Shown here piece after piece: positions 30,731-44,010 of a stretch of 64,000 nucleotides of DNA. The number at the start of each line of letters is the position of its first letter. Position 1 is the first letter of the stretch. Made by a program: the position numbers and the translations under genes. The notes beneath the pieces were generated by a model that was not told the origin of the DNA, did not search any database, and was given only the letters and a program-made list of their open reading frames with translations. This stretch comes from Dryas octopetala (lineage: Eukaryota; Streptophyta; Magnoliopsida; Rosales; Rosaceae): the NCBI GenBank assembly GCA_963921425.1, contig OY992834.1, positions 12,259,271 to 12,323,270 on the forward strand, in the 5' to 3' direction.

Positions 30731-31056
30731 AAATATTTAGCTGTAACAATGTTTTTGTTTAGAAGAAGTAATTTTACAATTGCTGCTAAGTATGTTTCTA
30801 GCAGAGAATTCACCTTTGTTTTGTACGTTCATCCATAACATTAGAGGGACCAAAAGTATTTTTCTATCTAAATTTTACGCACCAAAAAGGTTGCTAGGTG
30901 ACATTAATGTATCTTAGTTGTTTCAAATAAACGAGGTTAATTAGTTATTGATTTAATGATATTTTTTAATGTTAGAGAGGTTCCAAGTTTGAATCCTTCA
31001 TTTTCATATTAAAATAAATTTATAAAATAGGTTTTGAAGAGTGTGGTTGTTGGTAC
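30731..31056. other. 5' flank of unit 4
   Basis: DUF247 upstream homology ends near 30850; after that the sequence is unique AT-rich DNA with no gene. Confidence 0.4.
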
Positions 31057-31248
31057 CGAGAGATTTTTCAGTGCGACTGATACACCGCCACGTGGTGTAA
31101 TCAATTTAACGTGTCATAATATGGATGAATGTTATTAATATTATATCCTAGAAGAGATAAATATACCGTCCAACAATACCCTTACACGTTGAATTGATTA
31201 CACTACGTGGCGATGTATCGATTACACATTAAAAATTCTCATTGGTAC
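31057..31248. repeat. Small foldback (MITE-like) element
   Basis: GGTACCGAGAGATTTTTCAG...CGCCACGTGGTGTAATCAATT is answered in inverse orientation by AATTGATTACACTACGTGGCG...TCTCATTGGTACC. Arms are about 75 bp around a short AT-rich centre. The flanking GTTGTTGGTACC is repeated near 31335, outside the element. Confidence 0.7.
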
Positions 31249-31357
31249 CCACCCAATTGCTTCCCCTTAAAATTTTCCCCTAAAAAATTTCAAATTTTCC
31301 CTTAATAAAAAAAAAAATTTAAGAGTGTGGCTGTTGGTACCCACCCAAATGCTAGAG

Positions 31358-31412
<55 letters not shown>

Positions 31413-31879
31413 ACTCACACTCTCTCTGTGTCTCTTTGAGTTCGTTGCTGAAGATATTTTGATGTAATTGTAGTAGTGTATATCAACATTCCATAAGTAT
31501 TTAAACTGACTTTTATTTTGATATAATTGTAGGTTATAAATAGTGATCACCTACAAGTTAAGCGTTTGAATGCTCAACACTTAAAAGTGCACATGCAATG
31601 CAAGTTGATTTTTTTTTTTTGGGTGTGTTGACCTGTTTTATGAAGGAACCCTCTCATTTATATTAATTACTGCCCCGAACATAAATATAATAAATTGATT
31701 CATCAAATGTATACCATTGTTTTTCCTTAGTTCAAATGCATACCATTTGTTTGATAGATTGAGTTGTTTTCTATCGACAAAACTCTTTCATTTTTCATAA
31801 TAAGTACGCATTTTCAACTCTAATAGACTATTTATATTTCTTAAAAGATAATTCAAAACAACTTTGATTTAGATGGTTG
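31249..31879. other. Spacer with a (TC)n tract
   Basis: A (TC)n run lies at about 31358-31411. No gene is supported. Confidence 0.5.
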
Positions 31880-32260
31880 ATTTCATATTTAAGGGAACTT
31901 TCTTTAAGAGATTTCTCAAATAATATTATTTAAGGGATTCCTCATGGGACACACTCTAAATTGTATTTCAATGATCCATACAGTCTATTTTTAAGTTAAA
32001 AAATCATCTCTAAACAATGTTAGACAAATTAGAAATCATTAAGATATTTAATTTGGATGAAATAAATAGACGAATATGATGTTTTTGACAAACACTTGAA
32101 ATGATGACCATTTCATCAAATTATTAAATGGTTTTCAATTTATCTAATTTTTTGTAGGAAAGATCCTTAAATGAATGTCTAAAAGTAAACGATTCAAATG
32201 GTTGAAATACAATGTGGAGTAGACCCCACGAAAAATCTCTTAAACTAGTTAATTTACTTA
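31880..32260. repeat. Foldback element, about 380 bp
   Basis: TTGTATTTCAATGATCCATACAGTCTATTTTTAAG-type sequence on the left is mirrored by AGTAAACGATTCAAATGGTTGAAATACAA-type sequence on the right, both bounded by TTAAGAGATTT-like ends. It belongs with the family at 48610 and 54225. Confidence 0.65.
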
Positions 32261-34431
32261 AGAAATCCGGCCATTAACATAAGCTTAAGCTTCTAGTCTA
32301 TATCATATATCTTTTTTTATAAGACATATTTATATTATATTTGACATATATATATATATATGATGAATATTATATTTTAAAATAATTATGTAATATATAA
32401 TTATTATATGTGAATTTATGAAATAATTATATGAAAATTTAGGTTAAATACCAAGTGGGAATGTTATTTTCCAAAAATACAGTATTTAAGAAAAAAAAAA
32501 TTCATATTAGGTACAAAAAATTTTGGTCGATCAGTAGAACAAGGTTTTTTGTTTAACCTAAAAATTAATACCTAACTAATTAAAACAGCATAAAATTTTA
32601 ATGGTTAAAATGATAAAAACAATGTAATTTGGTATTTAAAATCAATTTACCTACTCTTCAATCCCTTACACCTTCGCTTCGTCAAGCAATACAATTTGGG
32701 TAAACTTGTCTTGTAACCTTCACTCTGCTTCCTCAAGCAATACAATTTGGGTAAAGTTGTCTTGTAACCTTCACTCCAGCTGCGCCTGATGAGAATCCAA
32801 CAATTAATGGGATAAATATAAAATTAAAAGATGTAAGTTAGCATATGCATGTCTATACTCTATATGCAACTTACCATGCATTAAATTTTTATCAAGCGAC
32901 TTTTTTTTTGGCCAAGAATATCAAGCGACTTTAAACATGAAAAGTTTCTTAATAAATCATTGACTAGTAAGTGTTTAAGTACTCATATACACACACACAA
33001 TAGTTCTCATTTCCAATCGTGTTCGAAAAGGATATGACATTCATTCCAATGACAAGACCCTTAATATTGTTTTTATGTAATCTTCACTAATTCGAGTTGA
33101 TTACTTTAAAGTGTAGTATGATTTTAGAACTTAGATTTTAAACTCTAGGATATATGTTAATCCTAAGTCCTAGGATTGTCCAATGCGGGAATAAAAAATA
33201 AAAAAGGTAAGAACTAAAAAACGATCTTGTGGTGTACACAAAAATTGATGAGAAATGTTGGATTTGATGGCGTGTCTAAACGCTGGACTAGGGAAAGCCA
33301 CTAAAAGCCCCAATTTTTTACACGCATTTGTAATCCTTAGACCTTTCAATTTTTACACGCATTAGCCAGCCTTCTCAGCATTTTTTTTTTTTTTTTTTTT
33401 AGAAAACCATTCTCAGTATTTTCAAACACTGTACTGAGAATTATAAATTCACATTCCTAAAATGAGCATGGATATGACATTACCAAATCCCAAAGAACCC
33501 AGTTAACAAAACACATATATATGGCCTAAAGGTGACAAATCTAAGGATTATATATATACATATATATACATATGTATATATATATGATTACAAAATCTAC
33601 ATTATAGTTCAATGATTTTTCTAAATCTTCATTGCAAAAGGTAGATAAATCGAATACCATTTAACCATTCAATTAAATAGTGATCATATATGTGGTAGTC
33701 TATTTATATTGTCACAGTTAAATGACTTTAACATTTTTCGGTTAGTCTATCTATTTTTTTTTTTTTTAAGATGATCATTATATCTAGACTTTAAATATGG
33801 TTATCAAACAAATGCGAAGCAATTGTTACATGGAATCCGTTTAAATAAGAAAATTAAGTAAGGCATTCATTGTCCTATTTATACACACAACAATATATGT
33901 TCAAGCACATACCTAATTCAATATGCATGAGTATGACACCATATGTTCTTTTTGGCGAGGCTCAGGCGCACCCCATAATATGGTTTTATGATATGAATAG
34001 TTTATTTTTAGATGTCATTCAAAGGCTGTTCTTGTGAATATTAGCCAAATAAAAAACCACTTAGTCATAATTGATAGAAAATCAACGAACACTTTATTTT
34101 TTGATAAACACTAAAATTTTTATGATTATAATCAAATAGCTAAACATTTTTTATTGACAAAAAGTTTTTTTTCAGATATCAATTGTTTCCTCAAAAAACT
34201 TTTTGAGGTAAGATGAGCATAATATGGTAAGTATTATATTAAATTACATATAGTTGTGTGCTTAAACCATTTTTTTTTCTCTAGTTTCCAGAATGACTTG
34301 GTAAAAATGTAAAATAGAAAAATTATTTTGTGTGATTGTAATACTACGTGATATGTTGACATGGTGTTATGAAACTACAAAAATTATAACACGTGTTCAA
34401 TGATTAAAGTAAATGTTTAAAAATTAGATAT
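32261..34431. other. AT-rich spacer
   Basis: No gene seen. It contains a direct duplication of about 57 bp (AAGCAATACAATTTGGGTAA at about 32684 and 32741), a poly(T) run near 33380-33402, and pieces near 33590 and 33980 that resemble single arms of the foldback family. Confidence 0.4.
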
Positions 34432-34440
34432 TAATAATTA

Positions 34441-34940
34441 GGGTTTTTTTTTTTTCAAATTTGGTACCTAAACTATAACATGTATCCCAACTTGATACCT
34501 GAACTTTTATTTGACCCAATTGGGTACCTAAACTTTTATTTTGTGTCTAATAAGTACCCAATTCAATTTACATCCAATATGTTAACATAAGCCAAAGGTA
34601 AGAATTAATGTCCAAAATCATCCCATCCCCCATCCTTGCCTTCTGCCACCCCGCCATCACCAGCAGTCGACGTACTCCTCCCTCTCTCTTCTTTCTCCCC
34701 TTCCTTCTCTTTCTCCCTCTTCCTAATCTTCCCTGCTGAGAAAGAGGGGTAAGTGGACTTCCTCCCCAACCTAGCCCTAGCCTTGCCACACCTAGCCCCA
34801 TCCCCCCCGGCCAGCCAAGACCCACCCCACACTCGAGCCTCACTAGGACCACATCCCCACTCCAATTGGCAACGATCCCCCTCCCCCGTGCCAGCGATGC
34901 CCCCCCACCCCTCCCCCACACCTGAGCCTCAGCTCCTAAT

Positions 34941-34985
<45 letters not shown>

Positions 34986-35301
34986 TATATAGGGAAAGAG
35001 AGAAAGGGAGAGATGAGAGAGGGAAGGAGAGAAAGGAAGGCTTGGCCGGAGTTGGCATCAGGGATGGGGTTGGCGTCCGGGAAGAGATGGTGTGTGGGGG
35101 CAGAGGAAACTGTAGAGTAGAAAGAATAAATTTTGGACATTTTTACCCTTGGATTATGTTAACAGATTGGATGAAAATTGGATAGGGTACTTATTAGACA
35201 CAAAATAAAAATTTAGGTACCTAATTTGATCAAATAAAAGTTCAGGTATCAAGTTGGAACATTGGTTAAAATTTAGGTACAAAATTTGAAAAAAAAAACC
35301 C
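34441..35301. mobile_element. Foldback MULE-type element with 9-bp target duplication
   Basis: Bounded by TAATAATTA at 34432-34440 and 35302-35310. Ends GGGTTTTTTTTTTTTCAAAT and its inverse, with inverted arms of about 180 bp (GGTACCTAAACTTTTATTTT, AAGTACCCAATTCAATTT). The interior is GC-rich and includes a (GA)n run at about 34940-34979. Arms plus GC-rich core repeat the plan of the element at 13005-14239, although the ends differ. Long frames in the core show no recognisable domain. Confidence 0.85.
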
Positions 35302-35384
35302 TAATAATTATAAAAGTCCTATAATTAGTGTGGATTAATGACATTACATTAACATATATACTGGGTAGAGTTACAATCACATAC

Positions 35385-35527
35385 CTGACAGTGGGAGACA
35401 TGAGAGAATGGTCGGGGTCCTGTTCTGGATCCGACTTTGGACAATTTCCCTCCTCAGTCTCGTCAATCGTCGAAACACTTTGGTTACTTTCCCCTCTTCT
35501 TTTTCTGTCCATTGATCCTTTCTTTCC
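35385..35527 (-). other. Candidate leader exon 2, diverged copy with GT donor
   Basis: The minus strand has acceptor GCACTTACAG and donor CTGTCAG|GTATGTG. The 143-bp block encodes MDRKRRGESNQSVST and ends near MSPTVR, aligning with the PTSPTAR end of the other copies. It is more diverged and longer than copies in units 1, 3 and 5. It may serve unit 4, 5 kb away, or be left from a deleted DUF247 gene. Confidence 0.45.
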
Positions 35528-36894
35528 CTGTAAGTGCAATGTAACCCCATATTTCATGAGAAATAGCTTTTGATAAATAACACAAAATTGAAAGGCAAGA
35601 TGGTACCTGTGTCTGGAAACTACAAGTTCAATCTCAATATCTTGATTTCAAATGGGGTTAATTACTAATAAGAAGAATACCATAAATCTTATTTATATAT
35701 CCAAACCCTTTCTATATAATTTTTTATGACTGTGAGTGAATGTAACCGACCCGGGGAGAGCAATCCCTATTTCCAATACAGGAACATGAAAATTACTGGA
35801 TAGATGCGGCCGTTCCCTGTTGACATATGGCATACAGAAGATCGAGTATGTATATATCATACTCGCAACAATCCAATTAGCTCTGTGGTAGTTTTTGTTT
35901 AAATGGTAACTAACATTGATTAGTGTAGTATTTGGTTCTTAATAATAAATAAGCAATTACGAAATTGAAGCGGGTATAAATCATCACTTCAAGTTTTTCT
36001 TTTAAAGAATTAATATAATATAAATAGTATATATATGAAGTTTCAATTAAGCCATAATGAGATATTACTTTTGCAATTCACTTTGCATCGATCGTAGCGT
36101 AATAATCAAAGCAGGGAGGAGTGGGCATCATGCAGGCAGAGCTTTGGGCTTCGCATCATGGGTTAAAAACTTAAAACTTGCTTATAAGCTGGGCATTAGC
36201 AACTTGAAGGTGGAGGTGGATTCTGGAACTCGGGTGGGTTTTGTATTTTTTTTTTTTCTTTTTAAGAGAAAACTGATTTTAGGGGTAAATTTGAAAGTTT
36301 TCGAGAAGAAATATAGATGTTGGATATTGTAAATAGATTTTAGAGTATAAAATAAAATTTTCCTTTTAGATATCGACCACCGTAGTCATTGCACCTATGG
36401 TGGTCATGGTCAAATTTGACCATCAAACATAAAGGGCGGCGTCCATGACTTCCTAGCTATGCCGCCCTTATGTGCTATATGTATATTTATCTTGTAGCAT
36501 ACATTGAATCTTATGTTAAGTCGTATTAAATTCTATACTACATATTTGCATGCATTATGTGAATGAATGATCTAAGACCGTTACAATGTCAAAAAATAAA
36601 AATAAAATAATTCCGAACTGATTTCCAAAAATTAATTTTGCATCTGATGGAGGACCATCTATCTTCAACTGACTCTGTCAGCTAGCTAGCTCCATCGGAT
36701 ATATTTTTATTTTTTCTCATTTCCTATCTCAGCCAAAGAAAAGAACCTTCTTTGTTGTCAGACAAGAAAATTAAGAAAAAAAGAGAGAGAGAGAGAAGAA
36801 GAAGAGGCTGCAAATTGAATATATAATTAACTTGGGACTGACTTATACCCAAAAATGAAGCTGTATTAAGACAAAAATGAGTGAAGAAAAGAAC

Positions 36895-36960
36895 CTGCAA
36901 GTTTATGGTCTGGTGGGAGGTCTGGAGTCGAGTCCAATTGACCATGCACACTACCACACA
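36895..36960 (-). promoter_or_regulatory. Leader exon 1, unit 4/5 spacer
   Basis: The minus strand carries GGACTCGACTCCAGACC and ends AACTTGCAG|GTTCTTT, the same donor context as at 23765 and 48182. It lies upstream of the candidate leader exon at 35385-35527 in the same orientation. Confidence 0.4.
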
Positions 36961-38038
36961 CACTCGCGCGTTCTTTTATAGTTTTATTGACTTGGACACA
37001 GAGATGTTTAAAGGAAGACTTGGTTTGGATAACGAGATAAAAAATGTTAAAGTTTTATATGGAACTTATCAACTTAGAGAAAAACTTAGGAGCCCAAAAC
37101 TTTTGATGAGAAAAATTTTTCTACAATAAGAATATGATTGATTTGATATTTTAATTTAATAACATAATTATATTTTTATTTTTATATTTTATCACATAAA
37201 AAATTTTTTATTTTTAAAACATAAATTATCTCTTATGATAAATTAACCCCTATAATTATTATAGGTAAGTTTGTCTTCTCAACTTAAACTTTGGACTCCA
37301 ATTTCACCAAGTACTTGCTGTGGTATATAGGTCATCGTGGACCTACACTTTTGATCGGCCAATTTTCAATAAGTTAAGTTTTATCTTATTAAAGTACTTC
37401 AGCTTTGGAATCCCATCCCACCAAAGCAAAAAAAGTACTTTTTTTTCTTGTAATCTTTTGATAATTGCAAAAGAAGGTTACACTTTTTCTGCCCCCGAAA
37501 TAAAAAAAGTAAATGTGGGGCATTTTTTTAAACAGGTGTCCTCCACTTACACTTTTGGTTGGCTCTACATTGACATAATTGAGTATGCCTATTTTGTCGT
37601 TTTGCATAAAACTTAGATTTCTCACATCATCAAATCATCAATAAATTTTGCCTTGGTTGCAAACTAAAGTAGATCATTTCATTAAGGATTTGAATTCTCT
37701 GCTAATTTTTATGTGGTCTCATTCTAATCAATAAAAATTACACATTTTACATTATAGACTCATAATCAAAATTATTCATATTTTAAATCACTATTTAAAG
37801 ATTATCTCTGTAAAAAATCAATCAAATTAAAAATTATTTAATTATATAACTATTATAAAATTAACTAAAGTAAAAATTGACTCAAATCTAAAAGATGATG
37901 TTTGTAATTTGGCCTATTATGTAAAAAAAAAAAAAAACAATAGTAAATTAGAGATTCCTCTCATATTTCTCTCATTAAAACCTCTAATTTAACTAGTTGC
38001 CAACTCACTCACCTATCATATATATATATATATATATA

Positions 38039-38537
38039 GGTTTTTGCACCAATGGTCCACTAACTCTTCCCAAAATTTGAATTTGGTCTACAAACTAAAT
38101 TTTTTGTACCAAAATCGTCCACGAAATATCAATTGTATTCTATTTTGGTCCAAACCATCAACTTCGTTATATTTTGTGTCTATTTTAGAGAGTAAATCGT
38201 CCACCCACTTCAACTTACCTTCCTCAACCTCTTCTCTCTAAGAAAATCTCAAACTTTATAATTATTACTAACTCTACATCAAATATAATTAAATAAATTC
38301 AATTCTACGAACATGTGTTCGGGGAAAATCTATGTTTTCTAGAGAGAATTGGAGAAGATAAGTTGAAGTGGGTGGACAATTTTATCCCCAAAAATTGACA
38401 TAAACTATAACAGGGTTGATGGTTTGGACAAAAATAGGATACACATGATATTCCATAGACAATTTTGATACAAAATTTAGTTCATGGACCAAACTGAAAT
38501 TTTAAAAGGATTAGTGAACCAATGGTGCAATTAACCA
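38039..38537. repeat. Foldback element, about 500 bp
   Basis: TTGCACCAATGGTCCACTAA on the left is answered by TTAGTGAACCAATGGTGCAA on the right, with arms of about 220 bp. It is embedded in a (TA)n tract that blurs any target duplication. A left-truncated copy lies at about 49265-49670 in the right segmental copy. Confidence 0.75.
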
Positions 38538-39764
38538 TATATATATGTGTGTGTGTGTGTGTGTCCAAGTTAGCATTTTTTATAATCTCTTTTATGCCCT
38601 CAACCAAATGTCAAACGTTTTTTCATTGATTGACTTTTTTATTTAAGATCTGTTGATTTTAGGTACTAAATTTCAATAGTTTTTTAGTTTAGATACTAAA
38701 ATTTAATAGCATTTTAGATTAGTTATTAGTTGAAAAGTCAAATATAATAATATAGTAAATGGTACTATAATTCACAAATATTACATCACATGCACGCCAC
38801 TAAAATAAAAAAAATATGGTCAATCACAAATAAATCAATAAAAAAATATTAGGTTTGTATTTGACTGCTACGCCGCAAAACGGCTTAGGATTTAGCTCAT
38901 GGGTTTTGGGCAGAAATCTGGAACCCTAATTTTAAACCCTAAACCTCATTTATATACCCTACACTCCATTTCTATATTCTACATCACATTTATATATCCT
39001 AACTAAATTAAGGGTAACGTTGTAATTTTATACTCACAAGTACAATTAAACTACATATTAAACTACATATATTAGCCAACTTCCAAGACAATATAAAAGC
39101 CTTAAGGACAAAAATGTCAAATGGAAAAGCCTAAAACGTACAAAGGGGCCAACATGTTTGTGACCTAATCTTAAAAACTACATTTAAATTTGGTAATCCA
39201 ATTGAAATATTATATGGACTTTATGCTATTCTAAAAAATTATTAGAATTTAGTATTTAATCTTAATTTTCTATTTTAATTAATTGTTGTTTTTAATTTTT
39301 AAATTTTGGTGCTTTTAATGCTAATGATTCATTGTTCTTTCATTCTTTGTGCCGTTGTCAAACAAACTTTAAGGAGTAATTTAGGCATAGTGAAGGTGCC
39401 ATAATTATAGTAGTTTAATGAATTCCTGTAATATAAGGATTTTTTGGAGTGAGAAATTTAAGAAAAAAATTAATTACATAATGACACAATTTGTAAATAG
39501 TCGGAAATTGATAGAATATTGTTATTCAATGTGGAGCAAAATTTTGAATAAGGGCTTTGGCTAGTTATTAAAAAAATAATGGTGTTAGGAAAAAAAAATT
39601 AGTGGGTCAATAATCAAATGACTCAAAAAACAATTACCATGTATTAGTATTACTTCATTGTTCATACCTTTCAGCTAGATTTTTAGTCCAATAAGATAAG
39701 GTGGCGGGCCTCCCCTTGCTTTGACCGGAGGGACAAGTGAGGAGAGAGAGAGAGAGAGAGAGTA

Positions 39765-40150
39765 ATAACATAACAAAATTTAGGCTCAATCTTATTTCAC
39801 TGCTTAGAAATAAAATTGTGTTAATTTATTATTTGAATTAAAAATTTATTGTAATATATCACTTTTGATTAATTTTGTCTAAATTTTTGTTAAAAATAAG
39901 AGTGTTTTGGTCTTTTTTCAGTTACTATTATTAGAAAAAATGATTTTTTTTTATACTTTATCTGCTTTAACATATTAAAAAATTGACTTGAAAAAACTAA
40001 AACACCTTTAGTTTTTAATAAAATTTTAGACAAAATGAGCAAGAGGTGGTACATTACAACAAATTTTTAATTTAGGTGATAAATTGACACAATTTTTTTT
40101 TTAGGTGGTGAAGTGAAATTGAATTCAAAATTCAGGTAAATAAAGTATAA
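39765..40150. repeat. Foldback element in the left segmental copy
   Basis: AATTTAGGCTCAATCTTATTTCACTGC...GTGTTAATTTATTATTTGAATTAAAAATTTATTG is mirrored on the right by CAACAAATTTTTAATTTAGGTGATAAATTGACAC...GTGAAGTGAAATTGAATTC. Arms are about 170 bp. I see no counterpart in the right segmental copy, so the insertion followed the duplication or was lost there. Confidence 0.65.
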
Positions 40151-40560
40151 TAAAGCCTATATATAAATATAATAATAAATTAATAATGGTAAAAATCTAA
40201 ATAATAAAATAATATTTATATTTATCAGAAATTAAGATAGGATAACTACATGGTTAGTGTTTTACACAAGGTACTGTAGCTATGAATATATACACTAAAG
40301 TTTGAAATTGTCATTGTAAATTAATCTTTTGCATATCTGAAGTCTAGAGGCAATTATTAGGTAAGTAATACAATTAGCAAGTAGCTTTTTCTACCAACCA
40401 GGTGTAGGAACTAAGAACCACTCAATAGACTTGCTTAGGTATATGTGAAGTAAGCTTGCTTATGTCATCTTGCTTATGTGTAGAAACGGATTGAATAAGG
40501 ACCAAGTGTAGGGACGGATTAAGATGCCCCTTTATTTTGAGAAAAGGAAATTAAGATGGG

Positions 40561-41519
40561 TATCTGCCTATAAATACACACAATTCCGCAGCCAACCGCC
40601 CTCATCCTTACAACGAAATACTCACTTTGATACACATACACCATGTTCATACCATAATATCAGAAAAAGAAAGCAGAGAAACTCGCTTGCCTTTTCTTTT
40701 CTTTGTAAAAAAGAAGGTGGGTGTTGTTATTCAGATCTAAATTTTTTATCAATAACTCCAATAATTTAATGATATGTTAATTTCTAATTTTAATTTAATG
40801 TAAATTAATTATTAAGAACAAATATTTAATTTATAAATTTTAAAATAATTAACTTAAAGTATACCCAACACCTCTATACCCAATCAGTCATACCCAACTA
40901 GTGGTGAAACTTGGTGCATGACGGTAACCGAGAATTCTGCTAAAAAAAAATTTAATATATATTATATAGAAGTCCAACTCATTAAAAAGGTAAAATTAAG
41001 GAAAATAGAAGTAAAATTATGAGCCCAATACAATCAATAATCACTTTTCATTAGCCCATTAGCCCATTAGCCCAATACCTTCATGATCTTCATGGTTTTT
41101 TTTTTTTTTTTTTTTTTTCTTTTCAAGTTCCTATATAAATATTATGTGTATTTTATTTATTAGGAAAAAAATTGTCTAGAGATTTAGCCAACCCAAATTT
41201 GAAATCTTGGTTCCGCCGCTATAACCAACACTTTTATATACCCAACATTTCCGCCTATCTCTCTAACATTCTCTACACACCTCTCCTCTTTAACATTTAA
41301 AAAACTGAAGTTACAAAATATTATGAATCTTACTATTTAAGGAAGTTGGAAAAAAAGCTCTGGGATGAATAATATGATAAAAAGTGATTAGACAAGTTTG
41401 TAATTGTACTGCATAAATTTCAAGGAAGCCGACCAAGAGAAATGTTAAGATCACTTTCATATATAATGAATGATGACCAACACTTCCAACAATATTGACT
41501 CTGGCCAATGACATTAAAA
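40561..41519. other. Spacer with a promoter-like stretch
   Basis: TATAAATACACACAATTCC at about 40571 followed by a CCAACCGCCCTCATCC leader looks like a plus-strand core promoter and is partly repeated near 54030. No credible coding sequence follows. A poly(T) run lies near 41098-41120. Confidence 0.35.
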
Positions 41520-43023
41520 TAAATCAGCATTGCCAGCTAGTAACATTGTAACAAGCATATATTGATAAGTATTGTTCATTGTAGCCTGCTCTATTCACCG
41601 AAAAAAACAAAACTAGCATTGATCAGCAGTGCGGTACGTATTTGGTTCTTAATCGTACGTACAAAAAAAATTAACAATTTGAAGCATGTATAAATCAACA
41701 TTAAGAGCTTCATTTTAAATTAAATAATAAAAAAATGAAAAAGACAAGAAAAGAGCGGCAAATTAAATAAATGAATAACTTGGGAATTGGGACTTGGGAC
41801 TGACTTTATAAATAAATAAATACCTTCTTCCTGCTCCACCTTCTCCTTCCCTTTCCCCTAACCCTAAAACATGAGTTTTATTAACCTCTTTAGAAGAAAG
41901 TAAATTATTTTCTCTGCAAAATAATATGTTTGTCAAATGAAAATTGCAGGAAACAAGTATTACCCAATTTTTCAATTGATATTCTAAATTGTCCTAAATC
42001 AATGAAAAGTAATTGTACTGAAAATTTCTATTGAACTTAGATCCCGGCCTTTTGGTGGTGCTGTGTTGATTTTTCGCATTTAAAAACTACACGATTCTTA
42101 TCCATGTTTCAATTCTCTCAATTGGATTCTGACCAATTGGTGAGATGTGGAACACCCCACAAGTTAGTTGCGATTGAAGGTGGGCAAGTCATCACAGTTT
42201 CAGTACTCTTTGTTTTTCTCTTTTTCCTTTTTTCAAGTATGCCCTTTTTAGTAATTTAATAAAAAGATATAACTAAAATGTTTTTTCTGGGGGGGGGGGA
42301 ATAAGACTGTTGGGGGAATAACATTACTTAAAAGAAAAATAGTCACGTGAGCCAAAATTATTTAAGGCATGACATAAGCATAAATGACTGTAGGCTGTTT
42401 CAAGTTTAGATGTTGGCTATTTGGGCACGACACAAGCACATGACAAGTAGTCAAGTACAACACAATTAATAGATGCGCCAGTGTGAGTACAATACGAAAC
42501 ACGAAAAGGTCCAATTTTAATGATTGGAATGACCTGTTTAACACATCTACCTCGATCTAATATTTTCCAATGAAAGCTTAAGCGTTCTATCCTTTGATAA
42601 TGAGGATAGATATCCACACAAGGAATTTAAGGGTGGTGTTAAAATAAAGAGTACTATGTAATCTCTTCTCTATGTCCAAGGAATTAATAGTAGTTTAATG
42701 GGCCAATTAACTTCTATTTTAAAAGGATGAGAGTATGAATTCATATGTGCTCAAAATATAATCCATTTCATTATGGTTGCAAGTATAAAATGCATTAGTT
42801 CACACTTGACATAAAATTACTATATAGTAGATTATAGGTACAATTAATAACTTATTAACTAAGGCCTCGTTTGGAAGACTAGATTAGGAAAAACTGTCTC
42901 AATTAAAATTGGTAACAATCTTGTTCGATGTTTGGTGATGTTAAGAAGCAACCCTACAAGATTGCAATTTTGGACGACAATTCAAAATAGAGACATTCTA
43001 CCGGCCATACACTCAATGGACCC

Positions 43024-43057
<34 letters not shown>

Positions 43058-43060
43058 GAC
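41520..43060. other. Detached upstream segment of a DUF247 unit
   Basis: AATCAGCATTGCC...AACAAGCATATATTGAT (41522-41570) matches the sequence just beyond leader exon 2 in units 1, 3 and 5. Later parts match 24060-24330 and 24440-24600. No leader exon or DUF247 body remains here, so this is a deleted unit remnant. An (AT)n tract lies at about 43025-43048. Confidence 0.5.
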
Positions 43061-43445
43061 ATACTATCTAAGAGTGAGAAACTACACCCGACTACATCTA
43101 GATAAACCCTTAGAAGGATCTAATGGTCAGAACACTGTCCACATTGGGTGCAGTGTTTGCACCATAGGCAAATCCTCCAAAATAACACGGGCTAACGAAC
43201 CCTCGATAAGAAATGGGTTTGCAATGTATGTAGGGAAAAAAGTTCAAGGGGTTAGGGAAGAAAATTGAGTACATCTAAAAGACCCTTATTGTATGTAAGC
43301 CCATTACCATTGAAGTCCCAAAATAAGGAAAAGCACATACAAGAGAAAAGTCCACTCAAACGGTTTCAACCCAACACACATTCATACTTACCCAACACCA
43401 TTCGAAACAAACGAAAAAATAAACATATGCTTTATAATCAGTCAG
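43061..43445. other. Gene X upstream region, unit 5
   Basis: Collinear with 18365-18670 and 25660-26050, ending in the CACCATTCGAAACAA stretch that precedes gene X exon 1. No gene. Confidence 0.5.
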
Positions 43446-43540
43446 GTGCAGGAGGAGCAGGAGAAGAGGCTGCGCCCAGTCCACTCTGGTACCTCTCAAG
43501 GCCTTCTCTGTTGCCTCACTCTACGTCGGCGCTGCTATCC
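43446..43540 (+). pseudogene. Gene X exon 1 remnant, unit 5
   Basis: The start codon reads GTG instead of ATG (GTG-CAG-GAG-GAG). Codons for the WWA..LGWAVVSYRRG segment are deleted, and homology resumes at GGCTGCGCCCAGTCC. The exon end and splice donor are also gone; the ATCCATTGAAAGC intron sequence follows directly. This is the most reduced of the copies. Confidence 0.7.
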
Positions 43541-43845
43541 ATTGAAAGCATTGCAATTTGCTTCAAGTTGTATCAAGTTGTGTAAAGTTGGTATGGATGT
43601 CCATTTGGAAGTCATAGTGTGTGACAAAGCAGCTGGTTGCAAAATTTGAATACATTTCTTTCTGGTATGTTAGACTTAGGCATAGTGTAAGTGTAACAGA
43701 GTCACTCATAATATAGCATCTTTCCAGAAACTGTTTCATGTTTTCATCTATGATATTTCTAGATGAAATAAAGAAAACTTTTTTTGAATAGAATACCAAA
43801 CGACCCCTAAAAGAACAATGAAATTTCTTACTGCGTGAAAACAAT

Positions 43846-43851
43846 TTTATT
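43846..43851 (-). terminator. Polyadenylation signal of DUF247 gene, unit 5
   Basis: AATAAA on the minus strand about 160 bp past the stop codon, in the shared context. Confidence 0.5.
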
Positions 43852-44010
43852 GCAATGAACAAGAGCTACATGCTCTATGTCCTTCAATTATTAGAGTCAT
43901 TACACCTTAGAATAACAACAATAACAGAAAACTAACATCTCAAAACTAATAAAGCTTACACCATCAGTTCATCATCATGGATCAGTGCACCATTTGAACA
44001 TTTCTGCTGT

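Larger units (their letters stand above)
36600..40560. repeat. Segmental duplication, left copy
   Basis: Collinear with about 47850-54000: the GATGGAGGACCATCTA block, leader exon 1, the CACCAAAGCAAAAAA stretch, the foldback at 38039, the GGTGCCATAATTATAGTAG block (39400/51637) and the AGAACCACTCAATAGACTTGCT block (40414/53881). It is shorter than the right copy because that one has at least two extra insertions. Confidence 0.75.

Noticed and set aside
34568-35140. 190-codon minus-strand frame in the 34.4-35.3 kb foldback element
   Set aside because: It spans arm, GC-rich core and (GA)n tract; the Ser/Leu and Gly runs reflect composition, and no domain is recognisable.
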